Assembly (NCBI GenBank): GCA_021779835.1
Contig: JAJXZX010000005.1
Coordinates: forward strand, 1-64,000
Source: Pseudomonadota bacterium
GTDB taxonomy: Bacteria; Pseudomonadota; Alphaproteobacteria; Rhodobacterales; Rhodobacteraceae
Length of the DNA: 64,000 nucleotides
Reading direction: 5' to 3'
Within the stretch, counting starts at the first letter, position 1; each line of letters begins with the position of its first letter. The notes beneath the pieces were generated by a model. That model was not told where the DNA came from. It searched no databases and saw only the letters and a list, made by a program, of their open reading frames with translations. The translations under genes were made by a program, and so were the position numbers. Below, one piece after another: positions 8,822 to 16,785 of this stretch.

Positions 8822-9019
8822 ATGGCAGAGATCGTCAACCTCAACCAAGCTCGCAAAGCACGCAACAGCGTGAAGAAACGGGCAGAGGCTGATGAAAACG
8901 CTGCAAAGTTTGGGAGATCGAAGGCCGAGAAGCTGATCGAACAGGCGCGGGCTGACAAGGCCCGCGCCGCCCTCGACGCCCACCGCCGCGACCCTGCCAA
9001 ACCGCAGGACGACGCATGA
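8822..9019 (+). CDS. DUF4169 family small protein
   Basis: A 65-residue, highly charged, Lys/Arg/Ala-rich protein beginning MAEIVNLNQARKAR, the hallmark of DUF4169. It has no membrane segment and is predicted to be largely helical. Function is unknown. It begins 1 base after fumC and overlaps the next gene by 4 bases (ATGA), implying coupled translation. Its tie to fumC seems recurrent in Rhodobacterales, from memory. Confidence 0.75.
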   Translation: MAEIVNLNQARKARNSVKKRAEADENAAKFGRSKAEKLIEQARADKARAALDAHRRDPAKPQDDA

Positions 9020-9231
9020 GCGGGCGGCCGGTCAAACACTCGCTGACCCTGCGCGGCCACCGCACCAGCGTGTCGCTGGAAGAGGATTTCTGGCGCGCCT
9101 TCCGCGAGATTGCCGAGGCGCGGGGTTTGGGCATCAACCAACTTGCGATCGAGATCGACGAGGCGCGCGGCGATATTGGCCTCGCCTCGGCGATCCGCGT
9201 CGCAGTGCTGCGCCATTTTCGGCAGGCTTAA
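9016..9231 (+). CDS. ribbon-helix-helix domain protein
   Basis: A 71-residue protein whose whole length fits a ribbon-helix-helix fold: a beta strand (TLRGHRTSVSLE) followed by two helices (DFWRAFREIAEARG and GINQLAIEIDEARG). Such proteins usually dimerise and bind DNA as repressors, but this subfamily (RHH_4-like) has no assigned targets that I know of. It overlaps DUF4169 by 4 bases. No toxin gene follows, so an antitoxin role is unlikely. Confidence 0.75.
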   Translation: MSGRPVKHSLTLRGHRTSVSLEEDFWRAFREIAEARGLGINQLAIEIDEARGDIGLASAIRVAVLRHFRQA

Positions 9232-9296
9232 CACCTCGTCAACTGAAACGCGCCGGTGCGGATTGTGGGTTCGGCGCCGAACGTGTTTACTGCGCT

Positions 9297-10640
9297 TTAG
9301 CGCCGCTGCAATTCCAGCCAGATCCCATCACGCGCACGCACCGTCAGGTAGGCCACCGGCACCGGTTCACGCCCGGCGACCGGGACAAAGCGAAACGCCC
9401 GGGCCAACAGCGCCAGCAAAAGCGGCCCTTCGACCATGGCGAACCCTGCCCCGGTGCAAACGCGCGGCCCTGCCGAAAACGGCATATAGGCATCGCGCGC
9501 GCAAACGCGGCCCGATTCGGTTTGCCACCGATCGGGGGCAAATGCGTCGGGCGCGGCCCAAATCCGCTCGTGGCGGTGCAGGTGCCAGGGACTTAGCACG
9601 ATCTGCGCGCCAGGGCGCACCTCACGTTCACGCAGCACCTCTGGCTTCACATTTTCGCGCACCAACATCGGCACCGGCGGATAAAGCCGCAGGCTTTCGC
9701 GGAACACGTCCCGCGTGAACTTCAGCCTGGAAAGCTCTGAGAACTCTGGCGTTTCACTTAAACTCGCCGCCTCTGCCGCTACTCGGTCCTGCACTTCCGG
9801 ATGCGTCGCCAGCAGATAGAGCGCCCAGCCCAAAGCCGAGGCGCTGGTTTCGTGCCCGGCCAGAAAGAAGATCGCGACCTGATCGACCATCTCCTCGGTC
9901 TCAAACCGCGCGCCGGTTAGAGGGTCGGCGGTGGTCATGATCTTGGTCGCCAGATCGTCCGGCGCGCGCCCCTCGGCAATCTCGCGCGCGCGCGTCGCCG
10001 TCAGCCGGGTAATCAGCCCCCGGATCGCCTTGGCAGAGGCCTTGGTCCGCGCCCGGTGAAAGCGCGGGAACCAGCGTGGGATTGGCAGAAAGGCGGCGAG
10101 GTTCAGGATCGGCTGGGTGCGCTGATAGGTGCGAAACTCGGTGAACACGGCTGCCGCAATCTCGTTCTCGATCGGGATGGAAAACAGCGTGCGAAAGATC
10201 ACATCTGCCGCCGTATGGCTCATTTCGCCCTCGATCTCCTGCACGCCCTCCACCATCCGGGCCGCAGCCGCGAGGCCTGCATCGCGCATCGCGGGAAAGG
10301 TATCGCGCAGCCGCCCGCCCTCGAACGCCGGGTCGATGATGCGGCGCTGCCGCTTCCACTCCTCGCCGTTCGTGACGAAAACCGAGCGCCCCAGCAGCGG
10401 GCGCAGCCCCTCACTAATACGGCCCGATTTGGGGAAATCGTCGGGCCTCTCGTTCAGCACCAGCCGGACCAGCGCGGGATCGTTGCACATGTAGGACCGG
10501 AAAAACGGCGTGCGGAATTCTGCCATCCACGCCCGATAAAGCCGCGCCGGTTGCGCCGACAGGATATCAGCGCGGAACAGCCGCAAGTAGCGCCAAAGCG
10601 AGACCTTATCGGGGCGCGGGCTGGGTTTTGGTGGGATCAT
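9297..10640 (-). CDS. cytochrome P450
   Basis: A 447-residue heme monooxygenase. All core motifs are visible: I-helix FLAGHETSAS (AGHETS at 261-266), the K-helix ExxR as ESLR (315-318), and the heme loop PFSAGPRVCTGAGFA with ligand Cys395. There is no N-terminal anchor, so it is a soluble bacterial P450 needing separate redox partners, which are not adjacent. It overlaps the upstream membrane hydrolase-like gene by 4 bases (ATGA), so the two are translationally coupled. The substrate cannot be read from the sequence; overall it resembles fatty-acid or xenobiotic-type P450s of alphaproteobacteria. Confidence 0.93.
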   Translation of the reverse strand: MIPPKPSPRPDKVSLWRYLRLFRADILSAQPARLYRAWMAEFRTPFFRSYMCNDPALVRLVLNERPDDFPKSGRISEGLRPLLGRSVFVTNGEEWKRQRRIIDPAFEGGRLRDTFPAMRDAGLAAAARMVEGVQEIEGEMSHTAADVIFRTLFSIPIENEIAAAVFTEFRTYQRTQPILNLAAFLPIPRWFPRFHRARTKASAKAIRGLITRLTATRAREIAEGRAPDDLATKIMTTADPLTGARFETEEMVDQVAIFFLAGHETSASALGWALYLLATHPEVQDRVAAEAASLSETPEFSELSRLKFTRDVFRESLRLYPPVPMLVRENVKPEVLREREVRPGAQIVLSPWHLHRHERIWAAPDAFAPDRWQTESGRVCARDAYMPFSAGPRVCTGAGFAMVEGPLLLALLARAFRFVPVAGREPVPVAYLTVRARDGIWLELQRR

Positions 10641-11845
10641 GTCACACTCGTATAGCGCGAGAAGGCGTGTTCGATGCGGCTTTTGGACGGCGTGCGCTCG
10701 GCATAGCGCGCCGCGAGGGTTTGCGGCCCGGCCGTGATGCGGAAATAGTCGTAGTCGCCGGGGCGGTCAAAGGCGCAAAGGTATTGAAAATGCAGACGAA
10801 AGAACTTCCACCGCAGCTCTTTCCACCGCTCGGGCGACAGCGTTTGGGTGAAGGCGGCGGAAAACACCAAGGGCCAGCGCTTGCCCTCGGGTGCCACGCC
10901 CGACACCGCCACCGGATCGCACAAAGCAAAGGCGCAGCCGTCGCCGGGTGCTGTCACATCAACCCATGTCAACTCATCCCGCGCGGACAGGTAGCGCAGA
11001 TCGCCGCGCAGGCGCGCCGCCTTGGGCAGGAACGACACCATCGGCACCACCTGCCCCAGCGATAGGAACGCCAGCGCCGGGGTGCCCTGAACGCCGCCCT
11101 CACGGATCAGATCGGCGAGGATCGACACCGCCAGATGCGCGCCGGAGGAGTGGCCGACCACCAGAACCTCATCGACATCGTCGTGCAACGCCGCCTCAAT
11201 CGCTGCGCGAAACTCCGCCATGCGCGCTTCCAGCGCGGGGGGGTTGGCGCCGCCAGACTGCGCCGAATATGCGTAATCGTGCATCAGATAGTAGGCGAAC
11301 AGCTTGCCGTCGCGAGCCTTGAACCAGCTCAGCACGAACGGCACCAGCGCCGCGCCCGCCAGCGCGCCAAACCACCACGGCAGCCACAAAGCCATCAGCG
11401 TGGCCAGCGCCCACGCCAGCCCCAGCGCCACCAATAGCTGCAAGATCAGCGCCCCAATCGGATAGAGCGCCGCAATCATCGGCCCCTTGCGCAGCCGCAT
11501 AAGCCGCCACAGAGCACCCGAGCCGATATAGGCCCAAGCGGTGCGCAAAAGCTGGCCGTAGGTCGCCAAAATCCCCTGCTCCATCGAGCCGCGCACGATG
11601 TCGGACCACACCATCACATCGACGTCCGCCGCGACATTCGCTCCCTCAATCTCGGCCTCGACGTGCCAGCCATAGGCGCCCCCGGTCTGCTTGGGCTTCA
11701 GCGCCAAATGATAGCCGGAAATCGCCGCCTGCGCCGTGCCCTCTTTGCGGTAAAGTTCGCGGTAGCGGCGCGGATGGATCGGATCATAGCCGGGGATGTA
11801 GAACACCCGCCGCCGCGCCACCTTTATCGCCCGATTGTCGCCCAT
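10637..11845 (-). CDS. membrane protein with alpha/beta-hydrolase-like domain
   Basis: A 402-residue protein. A lipase-type nucleophile elbow GHSSG is at residues 231-235 (Ser233), and RRVFYIPGY near residue 13 looks like the first strand and oxyanion loop of an alpha/beta hydrolase. Two strong membrane helices (about 121-148 and 152-175) interrupt the fold between these parts, which is unusual. The P450 start overlaps its stop by 4 bases. Hydrolase activity is inferred from one motif; acid and His residues were not assigned. It may handle a lipid-like substrate with the P450. Confidence 0.7.
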   Translation of the reverse strand: MGDNRAIKVARRRVFYIPGYDPIHPRRYRELYRKEGTAQAAISGYHLALKPKQTGGAYGWHVEAEIEGANVAADVDVMVWSDIVRGSMEQGILATYGQLLRTAWAYIGSGALWRLMRLRKGPMIAALYPIGALILQLLVALGLAWALATLMALWLPWWFGALAGAALVPFVLSWFKARDGKLFAYYLMHDYAYSAQSGGANPPALEARMAEFRAAIEAALHDDVDEVLVVGHSSGAHLAVSILADLIREGGVQGTPALAFLSLGQVVPMVSFLPKAARLRGDLRYLSARDELTWVDVTAPGDGCAFALCDPVAVSGVAPEGKRWPLVFSAAFTQTLSPERWKELRWKFFRLHFQYLCAFDRPGDYDYFRITAGPQTLAARYAERTPSKSRIEHAFSRYTSVT

Positions 11846-11926
11846 ACCGCCCCCATTTCCCGCGAAAGCGTAGCGGAAAAGTTTGGCGGAAATAAGGGGC
11901 TTACCTGCCGCACACGGTGCGCAGGC

Positions 11927-12679
11927 CTAGCCTAGACCCGACAGCGCCGGGACATGTTCCAGCAGCCAATAAGAAAAGCTGGAAAATCCCCCGGTCAGCA
12001 TCAACAGCCCGATGGTCCAGAGCAGCAGCCCCATCATCCGCTCAATCCTCTCCATATGCGCCTTCATCCAGCGCATCAGGCCGGTCAGGCGCGGAAAGAA
12101 CGCGGCAACCAGGAGGAACGGGATGCCAAGCCCCAGCGCATAGACAGCCAGCAGAAGGGTGCCACGGCTAACGCTCGCCTCGTTCGCGGCCAGCGACAGG
12201 ATCGCGCCCAGTTGCGGGCCGATGCAGGGGGTCCAGCCAAAGGCAAACGCCAGCCCAAGCACATACGCGCCAAAGGCCGAGCCGCCCCGGTCGCCCGCAT
12301 CCAGCCGCGCCTCTCGGTTCAGGAAGGGGATGCGGATCACGCCGAGAAAATGCGCGCCGAACACCATGACGATGAGGCCCGACAGCGTGGCGAAGGTGGT
12401 GGAATTGTGCAGAAAGAACGCGCCAAAGGCCGAGGCGGTGAAGCCGAGAAACAGGAACACCGTCGAGAGGCCCAGCACGAAAAACAGCGCGGCGAGGATC
12501 GGGCTGCGGCGATTTTCGCCGGTGCCCGACATCTCTGCCACGGAAATCCCGCTCATATAGGCGAGATAGGGCGGCACGATGGGCAGCACGCAGGGGCTGA
12601 GGAACGACAGGATGCCCGCACAAAGCGCCACGAACATCGCGGGCAAAAGACTGGCATCGATAAGCTGAATTCCAAACAT
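11927..12679 (-). CDS. ccdA: CcdA-type cytochrome c biogenesis / thiol-disulfide membrane protein
   Basis: A 250-residue polytopic inner-membrane protein of the CcdA/DsbD-beta family. It carries electrons from thioredoxin across the membrane to keep apocytochrome c and periplasmic thiols reduced. The conserved redox cysteines are in LSPCVLPIVPPY (Cys30) and GWTPCIGPQL (Cys152), within a pseudo-symmetric six-helix pattern. It is divergent from tusA with a 99-bp shared upstream region. No ccm or dsb genes are adjacent. Confidence 0.9.
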   Translation of the reverse strand: MFGIQLIDASLLPAMFVALCAGILSFLSPCVLPIVPPYLAYMSGISVAEMSGTGENRRSPILAALFFVLGLSTVFLFLGFTASAFGAFFLHNSTTFATLSGLIVMVFGAHFLGVIRIPFLNREARLDAGDRGGSAFGAYVLGLAFAFGWTPCIGPQLGAILSLAANEASVSRGTLLLAVYALGLGIPFLLVAAFFPRLTGLMRWMKAHMERIERMMGLLLWTIGLLMLTGGFSSFSYWLLEHVPALSGLG

Positions 12680-12778
12680 ATCCGTCCCCTTTCGCCCCCC
12701 ATAAACGGTTTGGCGCGCGCCGTCACCTGTTCAGGGCGTCACATTGACGTGGCGCGGGGCGCGGCCTATCACCGCCGC

Positions 12779-13009
12779 ATGATCTGGGATGTTGAAGTCG
12801 ATGCTTGCGGGCTGATCTGCCCGCTGCCCGTGCTGAAAGCGCGCAAGCGGCTGATGGCGATGGCCAGCGGTCAGGTGCTGCGGCTATTGACCACCGACCC
12901 CGCCTCGATCATCGACGTGCCGCATTTCTGCGCGCAATCCGGGCACGCGCTACTAGAGACGGCGAGCGAGGGGCCGACCGTCAGCTTTCTGATCCAGCGC
13001 GGCGTCTGA
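12779..13009 (+). CDS. tusA: TusA-family sulfur carrier
   Basis: A 76-residue TusA-like sulfurtransferase. The CPxP motif is clear (LICPLPVLKARK, Cys14), followed by a DPAS-type loop (TTDPASIIDVPHFC) and a C-terminal strand. Such proteins relay persulfide sulfur, for example to tRNA 2-thiouridine synthesis or molybdenum cofactor enzymes. The ATG at 12779 starts the conserved core; the long open frame upstream is the antisense of ccdA. It is divergent from ccdA and convergent with rne, sharing the terminator at 13037-13062. Confidence 0.85.
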   Translation: MIWDVEVDACGLICPLPVLKARKRLMAMASGQVLRLLTTDPASIIDVPHFCAQSGHALLETASEGPTVSFLIQRGV

Positions 13010-13036
13010 TGCCTGCATAAAGGTGCGTGAAATGAG

Positions 13037-13062
13037 AAACGCCGGGACGATGCCCGGCGTTT
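13037..13062. terminator. bidirectional terminator between tusA and rne
   Basis: A perfect 10-bp inverted repeat AAACGCCGGG/CCCGGCGTTT with a 6-base loop lies between the convergent stops of tusA (13009) and rne (13082). It ends in TTT on each strand, as expected for a shared intrinsic terminator. Confidence 0.8.
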
Positions 13063-13081
13063 CCCATAATGGTTTAGGCGC

Positions 13082-15814
13082 TCAGCGACCCAGCGACCAC
13101 CAGCCGCGTTTCTTCGGCTTGTTGTCGTCTTCCGTCGGTTTTTCCTTGGCCACATCGGGCGTTGCCATCACAACGGGCGCGTCGGTGGTGTTCACCGCAT
13201 CATCCGTCATCGGCACCGGCGCGACAGCCTCTACGGCGGCCACCGGCTCCGCTGCAACAGGTTCCGGCATTGCAACCGGCTCTGGCACGGCGACAGGCTC
13301 CGCAGCCGCTTCCACCGCAGGTGCTGCCGCCTTAGCCGCGCGCGACCGGCTTGGTCGCTTCGGTGCGGCCTCGGTCTGCACCGCATCGCTGATCGCTTCC
13401 GTCGCCGCTGCCACCTGCGCCTTGGTCTGACGCGGCGCACGTTTGCGCGGCGCTTTCACCGGGGCCTCAGCCTCTGCCGCAGCTTCAACCGCAACCTCGG
13501 CAACGCCGCCCTCATCGGCAACGACCTCGGCGACCGGCTCTTGTGCCGCAACCGCATCCGCCGCACCGCCTGATTTAGAGCGCGAGCGCGACCGGCTGCG
13601 TTTGCGCGGCGTCTTGACCGGCGCTTCCGATTCTACCGCAGCGTCGCCGTCTTCGGCGCCAGCCTCGTCGCCATTGGCGTCCTCGGCGCTGGACTCTTCG
13701 CCCGCCCCCTCGCCATTGACGCCAGTGCCGTTCTTCCGACGACGCCGACGCCGACGTTTTTTGCGCGGCCCGTTCGGAGCCTCGCCCGTTGCCGCCGCCT
13801 CGGTCGTGGTTTCCACAATCTCCGCCGCTTCTTCCTCTTCCTCTTCGATCTCGATCACGTCTTCTTCGACCACATCGTCCATCAAAGTGGTATCGACCGA
13901 AACCGCGTGACTGATCTCAGGCACCACCCGCGTCGCGGTCTTGAACTTCTCGATCAGGAAATCCGGGCTGACCAGCGTCGGGTCCGCTTCGACCCGGACC
14001 GACATGCCATAGCGCACCTCGATCTGCGCGATATGCTCGCGTTTCTGGTTCATCAGGAAGTTGGCCACCGCCACCGGCGCGCGCAACAGCACCTCTTTCG
14101 AGCGTTTGCGCGTCCCCTCTTCCTCCAACTGGCGCAGGATCGACAGCGCAAGGCTGTCATCCGACCGGATGATCCCGGTGCCGTGGCAATGCGAGCAAGG
14201 TGCCGTCGTCGCCTCCAGCATCCCCGGACGCAGGCGTTGACGCGACATCTCCATCAGGCCAAAGCCCGAGATACGGCCGACCTGAATGCGGGCTCGGTCG
14301 GTTTTCAGCTTGTCCTTGATCTTTTTCTCGACCGCCGCGTTGTTGCGCCGCTCTTCCATGTCGATGAAGTCGATCACGATCAGGCCGGCAAGGTCACGCA
14401 ACCGCAGTTGCCGCGCGATCTCTTCCGCGGCCTCAAGGTTGGTCTTGGTCGCGGTATCCTCGATCGAGCCCTCTTTCGTCGCCCGGCCAGAGTTGACGTC
14501 AATTGCCACCAAAGCCTCGGTCACGCCGATCACGATGTAGCCGCCGGATTTCAGCTGCACCACCGGGTTGAACATGCCCGACAGGTAGCTTTCCACCTGA
14601 TAGCGCGCGAACAGCGGCATCGATTCATTGTATTCCTGCACGACCTTCGCGTGGGACGGCATGATCATCTTCATGAAGTCCTTGGCGACGCGGTAGCCCT
14701 CGTGGCCCTCGACCAACACTTCTTCGATCTCGCGGCTGTAAAGGTCGCGGATCGAGCGTTTGATCAGGTTGCCTTCCTCGTAAATCGCCGCCGGAGCGAT
14801 CGATTTCATCGTCAGGTCGCGGATCTGCTCCCACAGGCGCATCAGGTATTCGTAGTCGCGCTTGATCTCCGGCTTGGTGCGCTTGGCGCCTGCCGTGCGG
14901 ATAATCAGGCCCGCGCCTTCCGGCACTTCGATCTCGCCCGCGATTTCTTTCAGCTTTTTGCGATCCGCCGCCACGGTGATCTTGCGGGAAATCCCGCCGC
15001 CACGCGCGGTGTTCGGCATCAGCACACAATAGCGGCCAGCGAGGCTGAGGTAAGTCGTCAGCGCCGCACCCTTGTTGCCGCGCTCTTCCTTGACGACCTG
15101 CACCAGCATGATCTGGCGCACCTTGACGACTTCCTGGATCTTGTAGCGACGCGCGCGCGGTTTGCGCGGCTGGCGAATTTCCTCGGACACGTCCTCGTCG
15201 GCAATCGACTCGATCTCTTCGTCGTTGTCGGCTGCGTGGTCTACTGCGCGATAGCGCCGCTCGCGCGGCTCTTCATCGGCCGACTCGACCGAATGTTCAT
15301 GCTCGTGGCGATGATCATGCGGCTGCTCGTCATGTGTCTCGGCGCCCGCATCGTAAAGCGCATCGGCGCCGCGGTCTTCGCCCAGATCGACAACATCCAT
15401 GCCGCCAATCTCGCCCGTCGTCACCGCATCAGCATCGACGACCGCCTCGGCCTTCGGCTCGGGGCGTGGGTTGCGCGGGCGACGGTTGCGCTCGCTGCGG
15501 CCCTCGTCGTCTTCCTGCGCCCGCGCATAGGCGCGCTCTTCGTCCAGCAGGGCTTTGCGGTCGGCTTGCGGGATCTGATAGTAATCCGGGTGGATTTCCG
15601 AGAACGCGAGGAAGCCGTGGCGGTTGCCGCCGTAATCGACAAAAGCGGCCTGAAGCGAAGGCTCCACCCGCGTCACTTTCGCCAGATAAATATTGCCAGC
15701 TAGTTGGCGTTTGTTGACCGTCTCAAAATCGAATTCCTCGACCTTGTTTCCGTCGACCACGACCACGCGCGTTTCCTCGGCGTGGGTGGCATCGATAAGC
15801 ATCTTGATTGACAT
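13082..15814 (-). CDS. rne: ribonuclease E
   Basis: The endonuclease core of the RNA degradosome, 910 residues. The start at 15814 gives MSIKMLIDATH, the usual N-terminus. The S1 domain (about 30-130) is split by a large acidic, His-rich insert (about 90-230, with EHEHSVESADEE-type runs), typical of alphaproteobacterial RNase E. Then come the RNase H-like and DNase I-like catalytic parts (VAIDVNSGRAT with the metal-binding Asp; IVIDFIDM) and the Zn-link cysteines in CSHCHGTG. The C-terminal 300 residues are Ala/Glu/Pro-rich with Arg-rich blocks such as RKKRRRRRRRK, the RNA-binding and partner-scaffold region. Confidence 0.97.
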   Translation of the reverse strand: MSIKMLIDATHAEETRVVVVDGNKVEEFDFETVNKRQLAGNIYLAKVTRVEPSLQAAFVDYGGNRHGFLAFSEIHPDYYQIPQADRKALLDEERAYARAQEDDEGRSERNRRPRNPRPEPKAEAVVDADAVTTGEIGGMDVVDLGEDRGADALYDAGAETHDEQPHDHRHEHEHSVESADEEPRERRYRAVDHAADNDEEIESIADEDVSEEIRQPRKPRARRYKIQEVVKVRQIMLVQVVKEERGNKGAALTTYLSLAGRYCVLMPNTARGGGISRKITVAADRKKLKEIAGEIEVPEGAGLIIRTAGAKRTKPEIKRDYEYLMRLWEQIRDLTMKSIAPAAIYEEGNLIKRSIRDLYSREIEEVLVEGHEGYRVAKDFMKMIMPSHAKVVQEYNESMPLFARYQVESYLSGMFNPVVQLKSGGYIVIGVTEALVAIDVNSGRATKEGSIEDTATKTNLEAAEEIARQLRLRDLAGLIVIDFIDMEERRNNAAVEKKIKDKLKTDRARIQVGRISGFGLMEMSRQRLRPGMLEATTAPCSHCHGTGIIRSDDSLALSILRQLEEEGTRKRSKEVLLRAPVAVANFLMNQKREHIAQIEVRYGMSVRVEADPTLVSPDFLIEKFKTATRVVPEISHAVSVDTTLMDDVVEEDVIEIEEEEEEAAEIVETTTEAAATGEAPNGPRKKRRRRRRRKNGTGVNGEGAGEESSAEDANGDEAGAEDGDAAVESEAPVKTPRKRSRSRSRSKSGGAADAVAAQEPVAEVVADEGGVAEVAVEAAAEAEAPVKAPRKRAPRQTKAQVAAATEAISDAVQTEAAPKRPSRSRAAKAAAPAVEAAAEPVAVPEPVAMPEPVAAEPVAAVEAVAPVPMTDDAVNTTDAPVVMATPDVAKEKPTEDDNKPKKRGWWSLGR

Positions 15815-16249
15815 GTGTTTCCATTGCACCGCCGCACCACGACGCGCGCCCGGACGGATCCGGGCGGTTGGCCAAGGCGCAGAGAGTGTCTTGTTTGGGC
15901 GATGCGTCTGCCTGTGTCATGCGCCAAGGGGCGCCCAAAGGGGCGACCGAGTCCTGGCTTCATCACTACTGCGCGCTTCATCGCGGTTATTTCCTGAGGC
16001 GCCGCCTCGGCGGCACCCATCTGTAAAAGCCCGTAATGTCAGTGACATACCGAGCAATCTGGCAGCCTTTCGGCCAATCGGTCCGGGGGTTCGCGGTGTG
16101 CGAGCGTCATGCCCACGCCTTCGAACCAGCGGCGAAACTGATATATTGGGTCAGGTCGCATGACACGAAACCCGCATGAAGCGACACTAGCGGTTGCGAC
16201 AGGCAAATGACAATGGTCTTTTTTGACGCCAGTATCGGCGGCCGTGGCG
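15815..16249. promoter_or_regulatory. rne leader / gene-free region with hairpins
   Basis: These 435 bp have no convincing gene. Reading toward rne, an 8-bp perfect stem (CGCCCGGA/TCCGGGCG) with a UCCG tetraloop lies at 15847-15866, ending 32 bases before the start codon. A second GCCGC/GCGGC hairpin sits at 16001-16014. In other proteobacteria the rne leader is structured and cleaved by RNase E itself for autoregulation; that role here is inferred. An AATATA-like -10 candidate for the minus strand is near 16140-16146, without a convincing -35. Confidence 0.5.
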
Positions 16250-16471
16250 CTAGCGTGCAGGCCGCATCATCCAATAAAGCGCGAACAGCACCAGCAATGG
16301 CAACACCACTTGCACGGTGCGCAACGCATAGATCGGCGTCAGCAGCCGCGTCGGTTTGCGCTCGTAGCATTTGCCACAAACCGGCGAGAACATCCGTGTA
16401 TTGTGACCGCAATACGGGCAGGTAACGCCACGGATCGAATGAAGGTTAGGCAAAGGTGACCTCGAAACCAT
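16250..16471 (-). CDS. small zinc-ribbon membrane protein, unknown function
   Basis: A 73-residue predicted protein with two CxxC pairs (CPYC near residue 18, CGKC near 32), forming a zinc ribbon, then a positively charged stretch (ERKPTR), then one membrane helix (about 47-68, VQVVLPLLVLFALYWMM) and a short RPAR tail. The ribbon would face the cytoplasm by the positive-inside rule. The ATG at 16471 has only a weak ribosome-binding site. The organised Cys pattern plus helix argue it is real; I do not recognise a family. Confidence 0.5.
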   Translation of the reverse strand: MVSRSPLPNLHSIRGVTCPYCGHNTRMFSPVCGKCYERKPTRLLTPIYALRTVQVVLPLLVLFALYWMMRPAR

Positions 16472-16785
16472 AAGTGTGACCCAAGGGGAGAGATGAAACG
16501 AAAATCACTCGGAAACCGCACAACAGTTCGTCACGTCCGCCAGTGTATGCGGAACAAGAAGATTGGCCGCTAACCAGCTGAATTACTTAACTTTACAAAA
16601 TCATGATCTAACATATTCTATTTATGGTCTCTTACAGTATCACGTCTATGTCAAGTCATCGACGCCGCTAAGCGCCAGCGTTCCAACACCCAAACCGCGC
16701 CGACCTGTCAGAGCAATCAGATAAAATATTTCCGAGCAATATCTATTTATATCAATATGTTATGAATGAGTTGTGCAACGCACCA
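16472..16785. other. AT-rich intergenic island
   Basis: These 314 bp hold no gene I can support. The part from about 16560 to 16765 is strikingly AT-rich against its neighbours, with runs such as AATATTT and TTTATATCAATATG. It lies downstream of dctD and upstream of the zinc-ribbon gene, so it may hold that gene's promoter, or be a remnant of foreign DNA. Confidence 0.5.

Noticed and set aside
7465-9234. 589-residue open frame on the minus strand opposite fumC, DUF4169 and the ribbon-helix-helix gene
   Set aside because: Antisense to three supported genes, Arg/His-rich composition, no domain seen.
13907-15703. 598-residue open frame on the plus strand opposite rne
   Set aside because: It is antisense to the conserved RNase E catalytic core, has low-complexity His/Arg/Asp composition typical of a shadow frame, and no family motif.
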